DNA of 64,000 nucleotides from NCBI RefSeq assembly GCF_030440515.1, contig NZ_CP076543.1, forward strand, positions 2,418,001 to 2,482,000, read 5' to 3'. Below, in pieces: positions 49,207 through 58,391 of this stretch (the stretch's first letter is position 1; each line of letters begins with the position of its first letter). The notes below the pieces were generated by a model, which made no database searches, was not told where the DNA came from, and saw only the letters and a list, made by a program, of their open reading frames with translations. A program made the translations under genes and the position numbers. The DNA comes from Streptomyces xanthophaeus. GTDB lineage: Bacteria; Actinomycetota; Actinomycetes; Streptomycetales; Streptomycetaceae.

Positions 49207-50433
49207 GTGAAGGCGTACTACACGGCAAAATGGCTGATCACCGGCGGGCCAGGCGGACGGATACGCGACGGCGGAGTCCTCGTCGACCGGGGAACCATCC
49301 GCTGGGTCGGCTCGGACGACGACCTGCCCGCCAGGCTCCGGCGCGGCAGCGAACGCGTCGACCTCGGCTCCATGACGCTTCTTCCGGGACTGGTGGACTC
49401 GCACGTCCATCTGGCGCTCGACGGGCTGCCGGGCGCGATGGACCGGATGCGCGCGCTCGACGACGCGCCGCTGCGGGCGCTCATGTTCCGCAACGCGGCG
49501 CAGCTGCTGGCCGCCGGAGTCACCACGGCGAGGGACCTGGGCGCCCCCGGCCACCTGGCCTTGCACGTCCGCGACGCGCTGCGGGCCGGACGGGCCCCGG
49601 GACCCTCGCTCGTCGTCTCCGGGCCGCCGCTGACGGTGCCCGGAGGACACTGCTGGTTCATGGGCGGCGCCTGCGCCGACGAGGCCGAACTCCGTGCTGC
49701 CGTACGGGCGCAGGCCGCCCGCGGCGTCGATTTCATCAAGGTCATGGCCACGGGAGGCGCCCTGACCGGCGGGTCCGGCCCCGGTGAGGAGCAGTTCGGC
49801 GAGGCGGAACTGCGCGCCGTCGTGGACGAGGCGACCCTGCACGGGCTCCGGGTCGCCGCACACGCCCACGGCACCAGCGGCATCGCCCACGCGCTGCGCG
49901 CGGGGGTCCACACCATCGAGCACTGCAGCTTCATCTCCCCCGAGGGGACCATCGCACCGGACCTCTCGCTCGTCCGGGAGCTGGCGGCCGCCCCCGTCCA
50001 CGTCTGCCCGACGATCAGCCGCCGGTTCACCGAGCGCTGGGACGACCGGGACGACCCCCGCTCCACCCCCGTGTCCGCGCTGCCGCTCCTGCACCGCGAG
50101 GGTGTCGCCCTGATAGCGGGAACCGACGCGGGCACCGACGGGGCACCCCATCCCGCGTACGCGGACGGCCTCGTCGGCATGGCGCGCCTGGGCATACCCG
50201 CCGCCGACATCCTCCACACGGCGACGGCCGGCGCCGCTCGCGCGCTCGGCCTCGGCGCGGTCACGGGCCGGCTGGCTCCCGGGCTGCGCGCCGATCTGAT
50301 CGCGGTGGACGGCGACCCCCTCGACGACATAGCGGTCCTCGCGGCGCCCCGGCTCGTCGTCGCCCGGGGCAGACAGGCGGTGTCCACGGGCACCCGCGAA
50401 GGGGAGGGGGGACTGTTGCCGCGCCCTGTCTGA
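49207..50433 (+). CDS. Metal-dependent amidohydrolase
   Basis: A 408-residue amidohydrolase of the imidazolonepropionase/prolidase-like group. Metal ligands are seen in GLVDSHVHLALDG (about 62-74), the bridging Lys in DFIKVMATGGAL (about 176), VAAHAHGT (about 218), HTIEHCSF (about 236) and IAGTDAGTDGAPH (about 303). It could hydrolyse an amide or lactone during maturation or cleave an imported conjugate. Its substrate is unknown, and I know of no standard aromatic-polyketide step for this subfamily. It is the last gene of the rightward operon, from GTG 49207. Confidence 0.88.
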   Translation: MKAYYTAKWLITGGPGGRIRDGGVLVDRGTIRWVGSDDDLPARLRRGSERVDLGSMTLLPGLVDSHVHLALDGLPGAMDRMRALDDAPLRALMFRNAAQLLAAGVTTARDLGAPGHLALHVRDALRAGRAPGPSLVVSGPPLTVPGGHCWFMGGACADEAELRAAVRAQAARGVDFIKVMATGGALTGGSGPGEEQFGEAELRAVVDEATLHGLRVAAHAHGTSGIAHALRAGVHTIEHCSFISPEGTIAPDLSLVRELAAAPVHVCPTISRRFTERWDDRDDPRSTPVSALPLLHREGVALIAGTDAGTDGAPHPAYADGLVGMARLGIPAADILHTATAGAARALGLGAVTGRLAPGLRADLIAVDGDPLDDIAVLAAPRLVVARGRQAVSTGTREGEGGLLPRPV

Positions 50434-50450
50434 GCCGTCTGTGCCGTGCC

Positions 50451-50499
50451 GTCGATGTCCCGTCCGGCCGCCCTACCGGCGGCCGGACGGGACGTCGAC
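50451..50499 (+). terminator. Terminator closing the polyketide cluster
   Basis: A 22-bp stem (50451-50472 with 50478-50499), perfect for the inner 16 bp with one T-G wobble, and a 5-base loop. It begins 17 bp past the amidohydrolase stop. Confidence 0.88.
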
Positions 50500-50587
50500 G
50501 ACGCTCCCCGGCATCCCGCAGCGGCGGCACCCCGCCGTTACAGTCGCGCTCCAATCTCCTTCCATCGGCCGCGGCGACGCTTCCCGC

Positions 50588-50815
50588 ATGACCCCTCCCA
50601 CGGAATTCCCCCGCCACCAGGACGGCCCCACCCCGGGTGGGTCGGACGCGGTACCGGCCGGAGGCCGGCTCGACCTGCTCGGCTGTGCACTGCTCACCCC
50701 GGGCGGGTCGGACGCGGCCTCGTTCCTCCTCGGTCTGCCCCCCGACCCGCCGTCCGGGCCCGCCGGCGGCGCCCACCGCTTCGCCCCGTGGTGGCCGGCG
50801 CCGACCGCCTCGTGA
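50588..50815 (+). CDS. Possible small protein of unknown function with an internal repeat
   Basis: A 75-codon open frame from ATG 50588 in the 568-bp gap between the cluster and the aldehyde dehydrogenase. It contains two copies of TPGGSDA (residues 15-21 and 37-43), encoded by a 23-bp direct repeat with one mismatch (50629-50651 and 50695-50717), spaced exactly 22 codons. The tail is Pro/Gly/Ala-rich. There is no clear ribosome site and no recognisable family, so it may be a chance frame. Bases 50816-50944 after it hold nothing I can assign. Confidence 0.3.
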   Translation: MTPPTEFPRHQDGPTPGGSDAVPAGGRLDLLGCALLTPGGSDAASFLLGLPPDPPSGPAGGAHRFAPWWPAPTAS

Positions 50816-50944
50816 GCGGATGCGGGCCGGCGCGGTGGGCCGTCGTCCGTCGGCACGCACGTCTCTGCGGCCCACGCTCGCGCCAGAAGGTGCCGTCCCC
50901 CTTGCATCCGACTGTTTTCACAGGTCGGAGGGGGTGAAAAGGGA

Positions 50945-50981
50945 GACGGCCGGAGCCCCCGCACAGTAGGCTCCGGCCGTC
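50945..50981 (-). terminator. Terminator after the aldehyde dehydrogenase gene
   Basis: A perfect 13-bp stem (GACGGCCGGAGCC and complement) with an 11-base loop, 20 bp past the minus-strand stop at 51002. Confidence 0.8.
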
Positions 50982-51001
50982 GGCTCTAGGGCCGTACGAG
51001 A

Positions 51002-52447
51002 TCAGATGTCGAGGCCGGTCAGGACCAGGACCCGCTCGTACGTGTAGTCGTCCATCGCGTAGCGGACGCCCTCGCGGCCCACACCGGACTGCTTGACGCC
51101 GCCGTACGGCATCTGGTCGGCGCGGTAGGACGGCGCGTCGCCGATGATCACACCGCCGACCTCGAGCTCGCGGTGGGCCCGGAACGCGGTCTGGACGTTG
51201 CGGGTGAAGACGCCGGTCTGCAGACCGAACTTCGAGTCGTTGACGGCGGCGAAGGCCTCGTCGGTGTTCTCGACCTTCTTCAGCGTCAGGACCGGTCCGA
51301 AGACCTCCTCGGTGGCGAGCTTGACGCCGTCCGGCACGTGGGCCAGGACGGTGGGCTCGTACGAGGCACCCGCGCGCTTGCCGCCGGTGAGCAGCTTGGC
51401 TCCGCCGGCCACGGCCTCGTCGACCCAGGACTCGACACGCTGGGCGGCGGCCTCGGAGACGAGGGGGCCGACGTCGGTGGCGGAGTCGGACGGGTCGCCG
51501 GTGACCTGGGCCTGGACCTTCTCGACGACCTTCTCGACGAGACGGTCGTAGACGGAGGCGTCGGCGATCACGCGCTGCACGGAGATGCAGGACTGGCCGG
51601 CCTGGTAGTTCGAGAAGGTCGCGATACGGGTCGCGGCCCAGTCGAGGTCGGCCTCGGAGGACCAGTCGTCCAGGACGACGGCCGCGGCGTTGCCGCCGAG
51701 CTCCAGGGTGCAGTGCTTGTGGGGCACCGACTGCTGGATGGCGTAGCCGACGGTGTCGGAGCCGGTGAAGGAGATGACGGGCAGGCGCTCGTCCTTGACC
51801 AGGGCCGGCATCTTGTCGTTGGCGACCGGCAGGACCGACCAGGAGCCGGCCGGGAGGTCGGTCTCGGCGAGCAGCTCGCCGAGGATCAGACCGGACAGCG
51901 GCGTGGCCGGGGCGGGCTTGAGGATGATCGGCGCGCCGACGGCGATGGCCGGGGCCACCTTGTGGGCGCACAGGTTCAGCGGGAAGTTGAACGGTGCGAT
52001 GCCGAGGACCGGGCCCTTGACGAAGCGGCGGGTCAGCGCGAGACGGCCGACACCGCCGGCGTCGGTGTCGAGGCGCTGGGCCTCTCCGCCGTTGAAGCGG
52101 CGGGCCTCTTCGGCGGCGAAGCGGAACACGGACACCGCACGGCCGACCTCACCGCGGGCCCACTTGACGGGCTTGCCGTTCTCGGCGGAGATCAGCTGGG
52201 CGATCTCCTCGGTGCGCTCCGCGAGCCGCTTGGACACGTGGTCCAGGGCCGCGGCCCGTACGTGGGCGGGGGTCGCGGAGAACTCCGCCGTCACGGCGTA
52301 CGCCGCGGCCACGGCCTCTTCGACCTGCTCGTCGGTGGGCACGCTGACGGCGGCGACCAGGCGGCCGTCCCACGGGGAGTGGACGTCGAAGCTGTCCTCG
52401 CCGGTGGCCTGGCGGCCGGCGAGCCAGAAGGCGTGGGTGGAAGTCAT
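51002..52447 (-). CDS. NAD(P)-dependent aldehyde dehydrogenase
   Basis: A 481-residue aldehyde dehydrogenase. The catalytic Glu is in LELGGNAAAVV and the catalytic Cys in YQAGQSCISVQRV. The cofactor site FNFPLNLCAHKVAPAIA is near residue 145. With gabT, the PucR regulator and the amine-oxidase-like gene nearby, succinate semialdehyde or an aminoaldehyde from polyamine/GABA breakdown is a likely substrate, but the sequence alone does not fix it. The start is ATG 52447. It is the first core gene right of the cluster. Confidence 0.92.
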   Translation of the reverse strand: MTSTHAFWLAGRQATGEDSFDVHSPWDGRLVAAVSVPTDEQVEEAVAAAYAVTAEFSATPAHVRAAALDHVSKRLAERTEEIAQLISAENGKPVKWARGEVGRAVSVFRFAAEEARRFNGGEAQRLDTDAGGVGRLALTRRFVKGPVLGIAPFNFPLNLCAHKVAPAIAVGAPIILKPAPATPLSGLILGELLAETDLPAGSWSVLPVANDKMPALVKDERLPVISFTGSDTVGYAIQQSVPHKHCTLELGGNAAAVVLDDWSSEADLDWAATRIATFSNYQAGQSCISVQRVIADASVYDRLVEKVVEKVQAQVTGDPSDSATDVGPLVSEAAAQRVESWVDEAVAGGAKLLTGGKRAGASYEPTVLAHVPDGVKLATEEVFGPVLTLKKVENTDEAFAAVNDSKFGLQTGVFTRNVQTAFRAHRELEVGGVIIGDAPSYRADQMPYGGVKQSGVGREGVRYAMDDYTYERVLVLTGLDI

Positions 52448-52593
52448 GCGAATCCCGGCCCTTCGGAAGTGTGCGGTGGGTCCTGACCCCTCCACCGTAG
52501 AACTCCGTCGGCGTTTCGGCGTTTGTCCCTGATGGAGCGGCGGGTCGTCACGCTTCGCCGCTTTGTCACTGTCCGGCCTGCCGAGCGGGGCCC

Positions 52594-54174
52594 TCAGGAC
52601 GGGGTCGAGGTCGCCTTGAGGGCGAGCCACAGCTCCATGCGGACGTCCGGGTCCTCCAGGGAGCGGCCGAGGATCTCCTCGACCCGCTTCATCCGGTAGC
52701 GCAGGGTGTGCCGGTGCACGCCGAGGTCGGCCGCGGCCGCGTCCCACTGCCCGTGGCGGGAGAGCCAGGCCTGCAGCGAGGCCACCAGGTCGCCGCGCCC
52801 GGTCGCGTCGTGCTCCCGCAGGGCGCGCAGGGTGCCGTCCGCGAAGGCCCGTACGGCGTCGTCGGCCAGCAGCGGCAGGACCGAGCCCGCCGCCATGTCC
52901 TCGTGCTCGACCATCGGCCGGCCGCGGCGCCGGGCCACGGCCAGGGCCTGGTCCGCCTGCTTGAGGGCCGCCGCCACACCGCCCGGTCCGGCCGGCGCCG
53001 ACAGGCCGACCACCAGCTCGTCCGGCTCCGGCCCGGCCGTGTCCCGGCCGCGCCGCGCCTCCAGTGCCTCCGCGTGGTCCATGCACGCCTGTACGGCCGA
53101 GCCCCCGTCGGAGGCCAGGACCACGAGCCGGCCCTCCTCCGGGACGACGAGCAGCGCCTCTCCGGTCCGGGCCGCCGCCGACTCCACCGTGTCGGACAGC
53201 AGCGCCAGGCCTTCCGGCTGCGCGGTCCCCGCCAGGGCCGGCTCGGCCACCACGAGCCGGAACGGTGCCTCCAGCAGGGCCCCGTACAGGTCCCCGGCCA
53301 CGGCCCGCGCGTGGTCCGCCTCGCCCGCGAGCAGCATCCGCAGCACCGCCGCCCCCAGCCGGGACTCGGCGTCGTGCAGCGAGCGCGAGCGCTCGGTGGT
53401 GAGGGTGAGCAGCGCGACGGCGGAGTGCACGGCGTACCGCTCGGCCGTGCCCAGCGGGGCCGCGGTACCGACGGCGAGCGCGCCGCGGGCGCGCCGGCCC
53501 GTGCCCAGGGACTGCAGCTCCACGCGGTCCTCCGAGCCGCCGACCACGGCGCTCGCGGGCGCCGGGCGTTCCCGCAGCCGTTCCACGTCGGGGGTGAGCC
53601 GGGCTGCGCGGCGCGCGGCCCAGTCGGGGGCGGCCGCGACGACCGCGCCCGAGGTGTCGTACAGCGCGGCCCAGCCGTGCACGTGCGCGGCCAGTTTCAC
53701 CAGCAGCTCGGTGGGGCCGTCGACGGAGAGCGCGGCGCGCGTCAGCTCCCGCTGGGCCTCGAAACCGGCGGTGACGGCCCGGTACTGGTCCGCGGCGAGG
53801 GCCGCGGAGACCGCCTTGCTGATCGCCAGGAAGGGGGTCCGCCGCGGTACCTCCAGCAGCGGCATGTCCTCGGCCCGCGCGGCCTCGACCAGCGCCTCGG
53901 GGATCTCCTCGTAGTTGACGCCGATCGCGAAGCCGATGCCGACGACCCCGGCCGCGGCGAGGCGGCGTACATAGGCGCGCATCTCCTCCGGGTCCCCCGC
54001 GTCCAGCTTCATCGCGGTGATCAGGAGCAGCTCCCCGCCCTCCATGTAGGGGACCGGGTCGGCGAGCTCGCTGACGTGGGCCCACCGCACCGGGGTGTCG
54101 AGGCGGCCCTCCCCGGCCCGGACGCTGAGCTTGAGCGCCGAGTGCTGGACGAGTGAGGCGAGGGTGAGCGGCAT
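52594..54174 (-). CDS. PucR-family transcriptional regulator
   Basis: A 526-residue regulator with an N-terminal PucR-type sensor domain (about 5-125: LASLVQHSALKLSVRAGE, ELADPVPYMEGGELLLIT), a middle GGDEF-like segment and the C-terminal PucR helix-turn-helix DLGVHRHTLRYRMKRVEEIL (about 490). PucR proteins commonly activate nitrogen-compound catabolism. It is 146 bp upstream of the aldehyde dehydrogenase on the same strand and probably controls it and gabT. Confidence 0.92.
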   Translation of the reverse strand: MPLTLASLVQHSALKLSVRAGEGRLDTPVRWAHVSELADPVPYMEGGELLLITAMKLDAGDPEEMRAYVRRLAAAGVVGIGFAIGVNYEEIPEALVEAARAEDMPLLEVPRRTPFLAISKAVSAALAADQYRAVTAGFEAQRELTRAALSVDGPTELLVKLAAHVHGWAALYDTSGAVVAAAPDWAARRAARLTPDVERLRERPAPASAVVGGSEDRVELQSLGTGRRARGALAVGTAAPLGTAERYAVHSAVALLTLTTERSRSLHDAESRLGAAVLRMLLAGEADHARAVAGDLYGALLEAPFRLVVAEPALAGTAQPEGLALLSDTVESAAARTGEALLVVPEEGRLVVLASDGGSAVQACMDHAEALEARRGRDTAGPEPDELVVGLSAPAGPGGVAAALKQADQALAVARRRGRPMVEHEDMAAGSVLPLLADDAVRAFADGTLRALREHDATGRGDLVASLQAWLSRHGQWDAAAADLGVHRHTLRYRMKRVEEILGRSLEDPDVRMELWLALKATSTPS

Positions 54175-54301
54175 CGGTTACCAGTGGCCTTAGCGGGAGG
54201 GGGCGAGCGGGAGGGTCAGGAGGCAGACCGCCGACGGTTTTCGCCGTGTCGTACGAACGACTCCCCTCGATTCTGCCACCTCGTACGGGTCGGGGTGCGG
54301 G

Positions 54302-56650
54302 TCAGGACGTTCCGGCCAGGCGGACCAGCAGCGGGGCCGCCCGTTCCCCGCGCACCGAGGTCAGCGACAGGACGGCGTGCCCCGGCGGCACGGCGTGCGC
54401 CAGGTCCGAGGCGGACCACCGCTCGCGCTCCACCTGGCGCACGGTCACCGCGTCCGTGGTGACCGCCTTGCCGGTGACGAGCTTGCGGAAGGAGTGCATC
54501 AGGCGGGTGAGCGGCTGGTCGGCGAAGACGGTGCGGTGGGTGACGTCCCGCGTCTCCACCCACTCCGTGCCCCAGGCCTCGGCGAAGCGCTTGCCGTCCC
54601 AGGTGGTGACCCCGGAGAAGGCCATCCGGCAGCCGACCGCCCCGAGCAGCGGGGTGCGCAGCGCCTCCGGTACGTCGTCCAGCGTGCGCAGCGTGAGCAG
54701 GACGCCCGCATGCGCCGAGCGCAGCCGCTGGACGCCCCGCACGGTCTCGGCGGTCAGGGTGTGGGAGGCGTCGTCGAAGGCGAGGAAGGCGAAGAGGGAG
54801 CGGTCGGTGCGGGCGGCCGCGGCGGCGTTGAACTGGGCGAGCAGCAGCCGGGCCAGCATCCGGGAGGCGTCGGCGTGTCCGCGTTCGGGCAGGTCCACGC
54901 GGACCCGGATCGGGTGCTCCAGGGCGCGCAGCGAGAACGGCCGGCCCTGGCCGGTGGTGTCGAAGAAACCGGCGAAGGCGGGCCGGTCCAGCAGGGCCAC
55001 CCGGTCGGCGAGGGCGGGGCCGGGGTCCGCGGGGGCGCCGTGCTGGCGGACCCGGGCGTCGAGTTCGCGCAGCATGGCGTGCTGTCCGGCGAGGTCGCGG
55101 CGCAGCGCGTCGAAGGCGGTGGGGACCTGGTCGAGCAGTTCGCGCAGTTCGGGCACGGTCGGGAAGCGGTCGTACGCCGCCCGGAACGGCCCGAGGAGCT
55201 GGGCGAGGGCGGTCGCGGCCCGGCGTACGTCGATCCCGGGGACGTCCCCGACGAAGGCCTCGGCGAGCAGGGTGGCGGCCTCGTCGGGGTCGGTGGCGCC
55301 GCCGTACAGGTCGAGGTCGTAGACGGAGGCGGGGTCGCCGACCCGGACCACGACGTCGAAGGCGGCGTCCGGTCCGAGCTGGGCGCCGGCCGCGCCGACG
55401 GCGACGACGGCGGCCTGGCCGGCGAGGGCCTGGAGCGAGAGCGACTCGACGACGGGCCGCACCAGCTGCCGGGTCTTGCCGGTGCCGGAGGGGCCGACGG
55501 CGAGCAGGGAGGTGCCGAGCACGTCGGGGTCGAGGGCGAGGGCGGTGCCGCGGCGGGAGTACGGGTTGCGGGCGCCGTCCTCCACGGTGCCGAGCAGCAC
55601 CTGCCGGGCCAGCAGGTCGTGCCGGGCGGCCCGCACGGGCAGGTCCCGCGCCCCGGACGGGTGCACACAGGCCCCGGCGCCCTTGTCACGCACGGCGTCG
55701 GCGAAGGCCCGCATCCGCGAGGGGTCGACGCGCACGGAGTCCCAGGCCCGCCGGATCCGGGCGTAGTCCACGTCGTTCATCCGCCCACCCCCGGCCTCCA
55801 CCTCCAGCCGCTCGGCCACCTCCCCCAGCCCGGCGGCCCGCAACTGCGGCCACCGCGCGGGGTCGTCCTCCGGCTCGTCGACAGGTGTCGCCCGGGGGCG
55901 GTCCGGGCGGGCCGGATTCGCGGCCGGCCGGATCCGGCGCAGCAGGCGGATCGCGCCGCCGAGCCACGCGAAGGCCAGGACGACGGCCACGTCGATCGCG
56001 GTCTTCGCCGTACTGTCGAGCGCGAGGTTGGCCTCTTGGTCCGTGCCGTACGGCAGGAACGCGAAGACCAACTGCCGGAGCGGCAGCTGGTGGTTGTCGA
56101 CGAGGAGGAGCGTGACCCACGCCAGGGGCACGACCGCGAGGGCCGGTGCCCAGGGGCCGCGCGCGACGACCAGGCGGTTCCAAGCGGTCCGCCAGCTGCC
56201 GAGCCGGCCGAACCCGTAGAGGAGCGCCGAGACGAAGAGCGTCTCGTAGATCGGCTTGGCCCGCATCCCGCCCGTCCCCATGACCGGCTCCCCGTTCGCG
56301 GCGTACCAGCTGTCCGGGGTGAAGAGGTTGAGCGGTGCGTCCCAGAAGGGAATGTACGTGTTGCGCATCAGGGACCAGACGAGGACACACGCCAGGAAGG
56401 AAACGAGTGCTCCGGTGGCAAGAGCCCGGTCGGGGGTCGTCGGCGGTTCCACCGCTGCCCGCGGGGAGTGGCCGTAGCGCCATACGCCCGGCTCGGCGAC
56501 CGGCCGGGGGGTGCGCAGCCAGTCGGCGACGGTCGGTCCACGGTCCGGCGCGTGGCGCGGCTTCGGGGGGTGCGCCTGTGGGGCGCCAGCAGGTCTCGGT
56601 ACGCGATCCGAGCGGGTTGCCCGTCCGTCGTGCGTGCCGTCGGTGTCCAT
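54302..56650 (-). CDS. Membrane ATP/GTP-binding protein (VirD4/TraD-like AAA fold)
   Basis: A 782-residue protein. The N-terminal 70 residues are Pro/Arg-rich. Membrane segments lie at about 78-95, 135-150, 165-183 and 218-235. A cytosolic NTPase has the P-loop VGPSGTGKT (385-393) and FLAFDDASH as a likely Walker B. The fold resembles type IV coupling proteins, but no conjugation genes are nearby; as I recall it is a conserved single gene beside gabT in Streptomyces. The start is ATG 56650; a much longer frame to 58480 only reads antisense through gabT. Confidence 0.82.
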   Translation of the reverse strand: MDTDGTHDGRATRSDRVPRPAGAPQAHPPKPRHAPDRGPTVADWLRTPRPVAEPGVWRYGHSPRAAVEPPTTPDRALATGALVSFLACVLVWSLMRNTYIPFWDAPLNLFTPDSWYAANGEPVMGTGGMRAKPIYETLFVSALLYGFGRLGSWRTAWNRLVVARGPWAPALAVVPLAWVTLLLVDNHQLPLRQLVFAFLPYGTDQEANLALDSTAKTAIDVAVVLAFAWLGGAIRLLRRIRPAANPARPDRPRATPVDEPEDDPARWPQLRAAGLGEVAERLEVEAGGGRMNDVDYARIRRAWDSVRVDPSRMRAFADAVRDKGAGACVHPSGARDLPVRAARHDLLARQVLLGTVEDGARNPYSRRGTALALDPDVLGTSLLAVGPSGTGKTRQLVRPVVESLSLQALAGQAAVVAVGAAGAQLGPDAAFDVVVRVGDPASVYDLDLYGGATDPDEAATLLAEAFVGDVPGIDVRRAATALAQLLGPFRAAYDRFPTVPELRELLDQVPTAFDALRRDLAGQHAMLRELDARVRQHGAPADPGPALADRVALLDRPAFAGFFDTTGQGRPFSLRALEHPIRVRVDLPERGHADASRMLARLLLAQFNAAAAARTDRSLFAFLAFDDASHTLTAETVRGVQRLRSAHAGVLLTLRTLDDVPEALRTPLLGAVGCRMAFSGVTTWDGKRFAEAWGTEWVETRDVTHRTVFADQPLTRLMHSFRKLVTGKAVTTDAVTVRQVERERWSASDLAHAVPPGHAVLSLTSVRGERAAPLLVRLAGTS

Positions 56651-56902
56651 GAAACCCCTGCCCCCTGCCCGTGCCTGCGCTGCGTCGCTCAATGTAGTTG
56701 CCCGGCGTCGGCCGTGGGCCCGTACCCGCGCTCCGATGCGCCGTGCCGTCCACAAGAGGCGTGCCCGGGTCCTTCCTATGGCCGTCACGGACAAGGACAC
56801 GCGGTGATCACTACCGAACGGAGCATGCAGTACCACCGCTCCCGGGCCTAGCCTGCGGACAAAGAGACAAGTGCGTCCGAAAACACCCCCCAGGAGCCCC
56901 CT

Positions 56903-58249
56903 ATGACCGCTGTTCCGCAGGAGCGCAAGATCGTCACCGCGATCCCCGGCCCCAAGTCGCAGGAGCTGCAGGCCCGCCGCCTCCAGACCGTGGCCGGTGG
57001 CGTGGGCTCCGTGCTGCCCGTCTTCACGGCCCGCGCGGGCGGCGGCATCATCGAGGACGTCGACGGCAACCGCCTGATCGACTTCGGCTCCGGCATCGCC
57101 GTGACCTCGGTCGGCGCGTCCGCCGAGGCCGTCGTGCGCCGCGCCTCCGCGCAGCTCGCCGACTTCACCCACACCTGTTTCATGGTCACCCCGTACGAGG
57201 GCTACGTCGAGGTCTGCGAGGCCCTCGCCGAGCTGACCCCGGGCACCCACGCCAAGAAGTCGGCCCTGTTCAACTCCGGCGCCGAGGCCGTCGAGAACGC
57301 CGTCAAGATCGCCCGTTCGTACACCAAGCGCCAGGCCGTCGTCGTCTTCGACCACGGCTACCACGGCCGTACGAACCTCACCATGGCGCTGACCGCGAAG
57401 AACATGCCGTACAAGCAGGGCTTCGGTCCGTTCGCCCCCGAGGTCTACCGCGTCCCGGTCGCCTACGGCTACCGCTGGCCCACCGGTGCCGAGAACTGCG
57501 GCCCCGAGGCCGCCGCCCAGGCGATCGACCAGATCACCAAGCAGATCGGCGCCGAGAACGTCGCCGCGATCATCATCGAGCCGGTCCTCGGCGAGGGCGG
57601 TTTCATCGAGCCGGCCAAGGGCTTCCTGCCCGCGATCGTGAAGTTCGCCAACGACAACGGCATCGTCTTCGTCGCCGACGAGATCCAGTCCGGCTTCTGC
57701 CGCACCGGCCAGTGGTTCGCGTGCGAGGACGAGGGCATCGTCCCGGACCTGATCACCACCGCCAAGGGCATCGCGGGCGGTCTGCCGCTCGCCGCCGTGA
57801 CCGGCCGCGCCGAGATCATGGACGCCGCGCACGCGGGTGGCCTGGGTGGCACCTACGGCGGCAACCCGGTGGCGTGCGCGGGTGCGCTCGGCTCCATCGA
57901 GACCATGAAGGAGCTCGACCTCAACGCCGCGGCGAAGAAGATCGAGTCCGTCATGAAGGCCCGCCTGACGGCCATGCAGGAGAAGTACGACATCATCGGC
58001 GACATCCGCGGCCGCGGCGCCATGATCGCGATCGAGCTGGTCAAGGACCCGGTCTCCAAGACCCCGTTCCCGGAGGCGGCCGGCGCGCTCGCCAAGGCCT
58101 GCCACGCCGAGGGCCTGCTCGTCCTCACCTGTGGCACCTACGGCAACGTGCTCCGCTTCCTCCCGCCGATCGTCATCGGCGAGGACCTGCTGAACGAGGG
58201 CCTGGACCTCATCGAGGCCGCGTTCGCGGCCATCGGCACGGCCATCTGA
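56903..58249 (+). CDS. gabT: 4-aminobutyrate aminotransferase
   Basis: A 448-residue class III PLP-dependent transaminase that turns GABA and 2-oxoglutarate into succinate semialdehyde and glutamate. Visible are FNSGAEAVENAVKIAR (about 120), DHGYHGRTNLTMALT (about 148), VFVADEIQSGFCRTG (about 253-267) and the PLP Lys288 in TTAKGIAGG. The ATG at 56903 follows CAGGAGCCCCCT. It diverges from the membrane ATPase gene across a 252-bp promoter region and fits with the aldehyde dehydrogenase and PucR as a GABA pathway. Confidence 0.95.
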   Translation: MTAVPQERKIVTAIPGPKSQELQARRLQTVAGGVGSVLPVFTARAGGGIIEDVDGNRLIDFGSGIAVTSVGASAEAVVRRASAQLADFTHTCFMVTPYEGYVEVCEALAELTPGTHAKKSALFNSGAEAVENAVKIARSYTKRQAVVVFDHGYHGRTNLTMALTAKNMPYKQGFGPFAPEVYRVPVAYGYRWPTGAENCGPEAAAQAIDQITKQIGAENVAAIIIEPVLGEGGFIEPAKGFLPAIVKFANDNGIVFVADEIQSGFCRTGQWFACEDEGIVPDLITTAKGIAGGLPLAAVTGRAEIMDAAHAGGLGGTYGGNPVACAGALGSIETMKELDLNAAAKKIESVMKARLTAMQEKYDIIGDIRGRGAMIAIELVKDPVSKTPFPEAAGALAKACHAEGLLVLTCGTYGNVLRFLPPIVIGEDLLNEGLDLIEAAFAAIGTAI

Positions 58250-58391
58250 TCGAACGGCTAGAACGTGCGCACGCCGCGACCGGTACCTACCGGCGGTAAC
58301 GGGCGGACGCTGTGAAGAAGCTGTGGGGGGCCGATGGCGGGAGCGCGATCCTGCTGTCGGTCCCCCTTTCGCTGCCGTACGGTTTCTGCAG

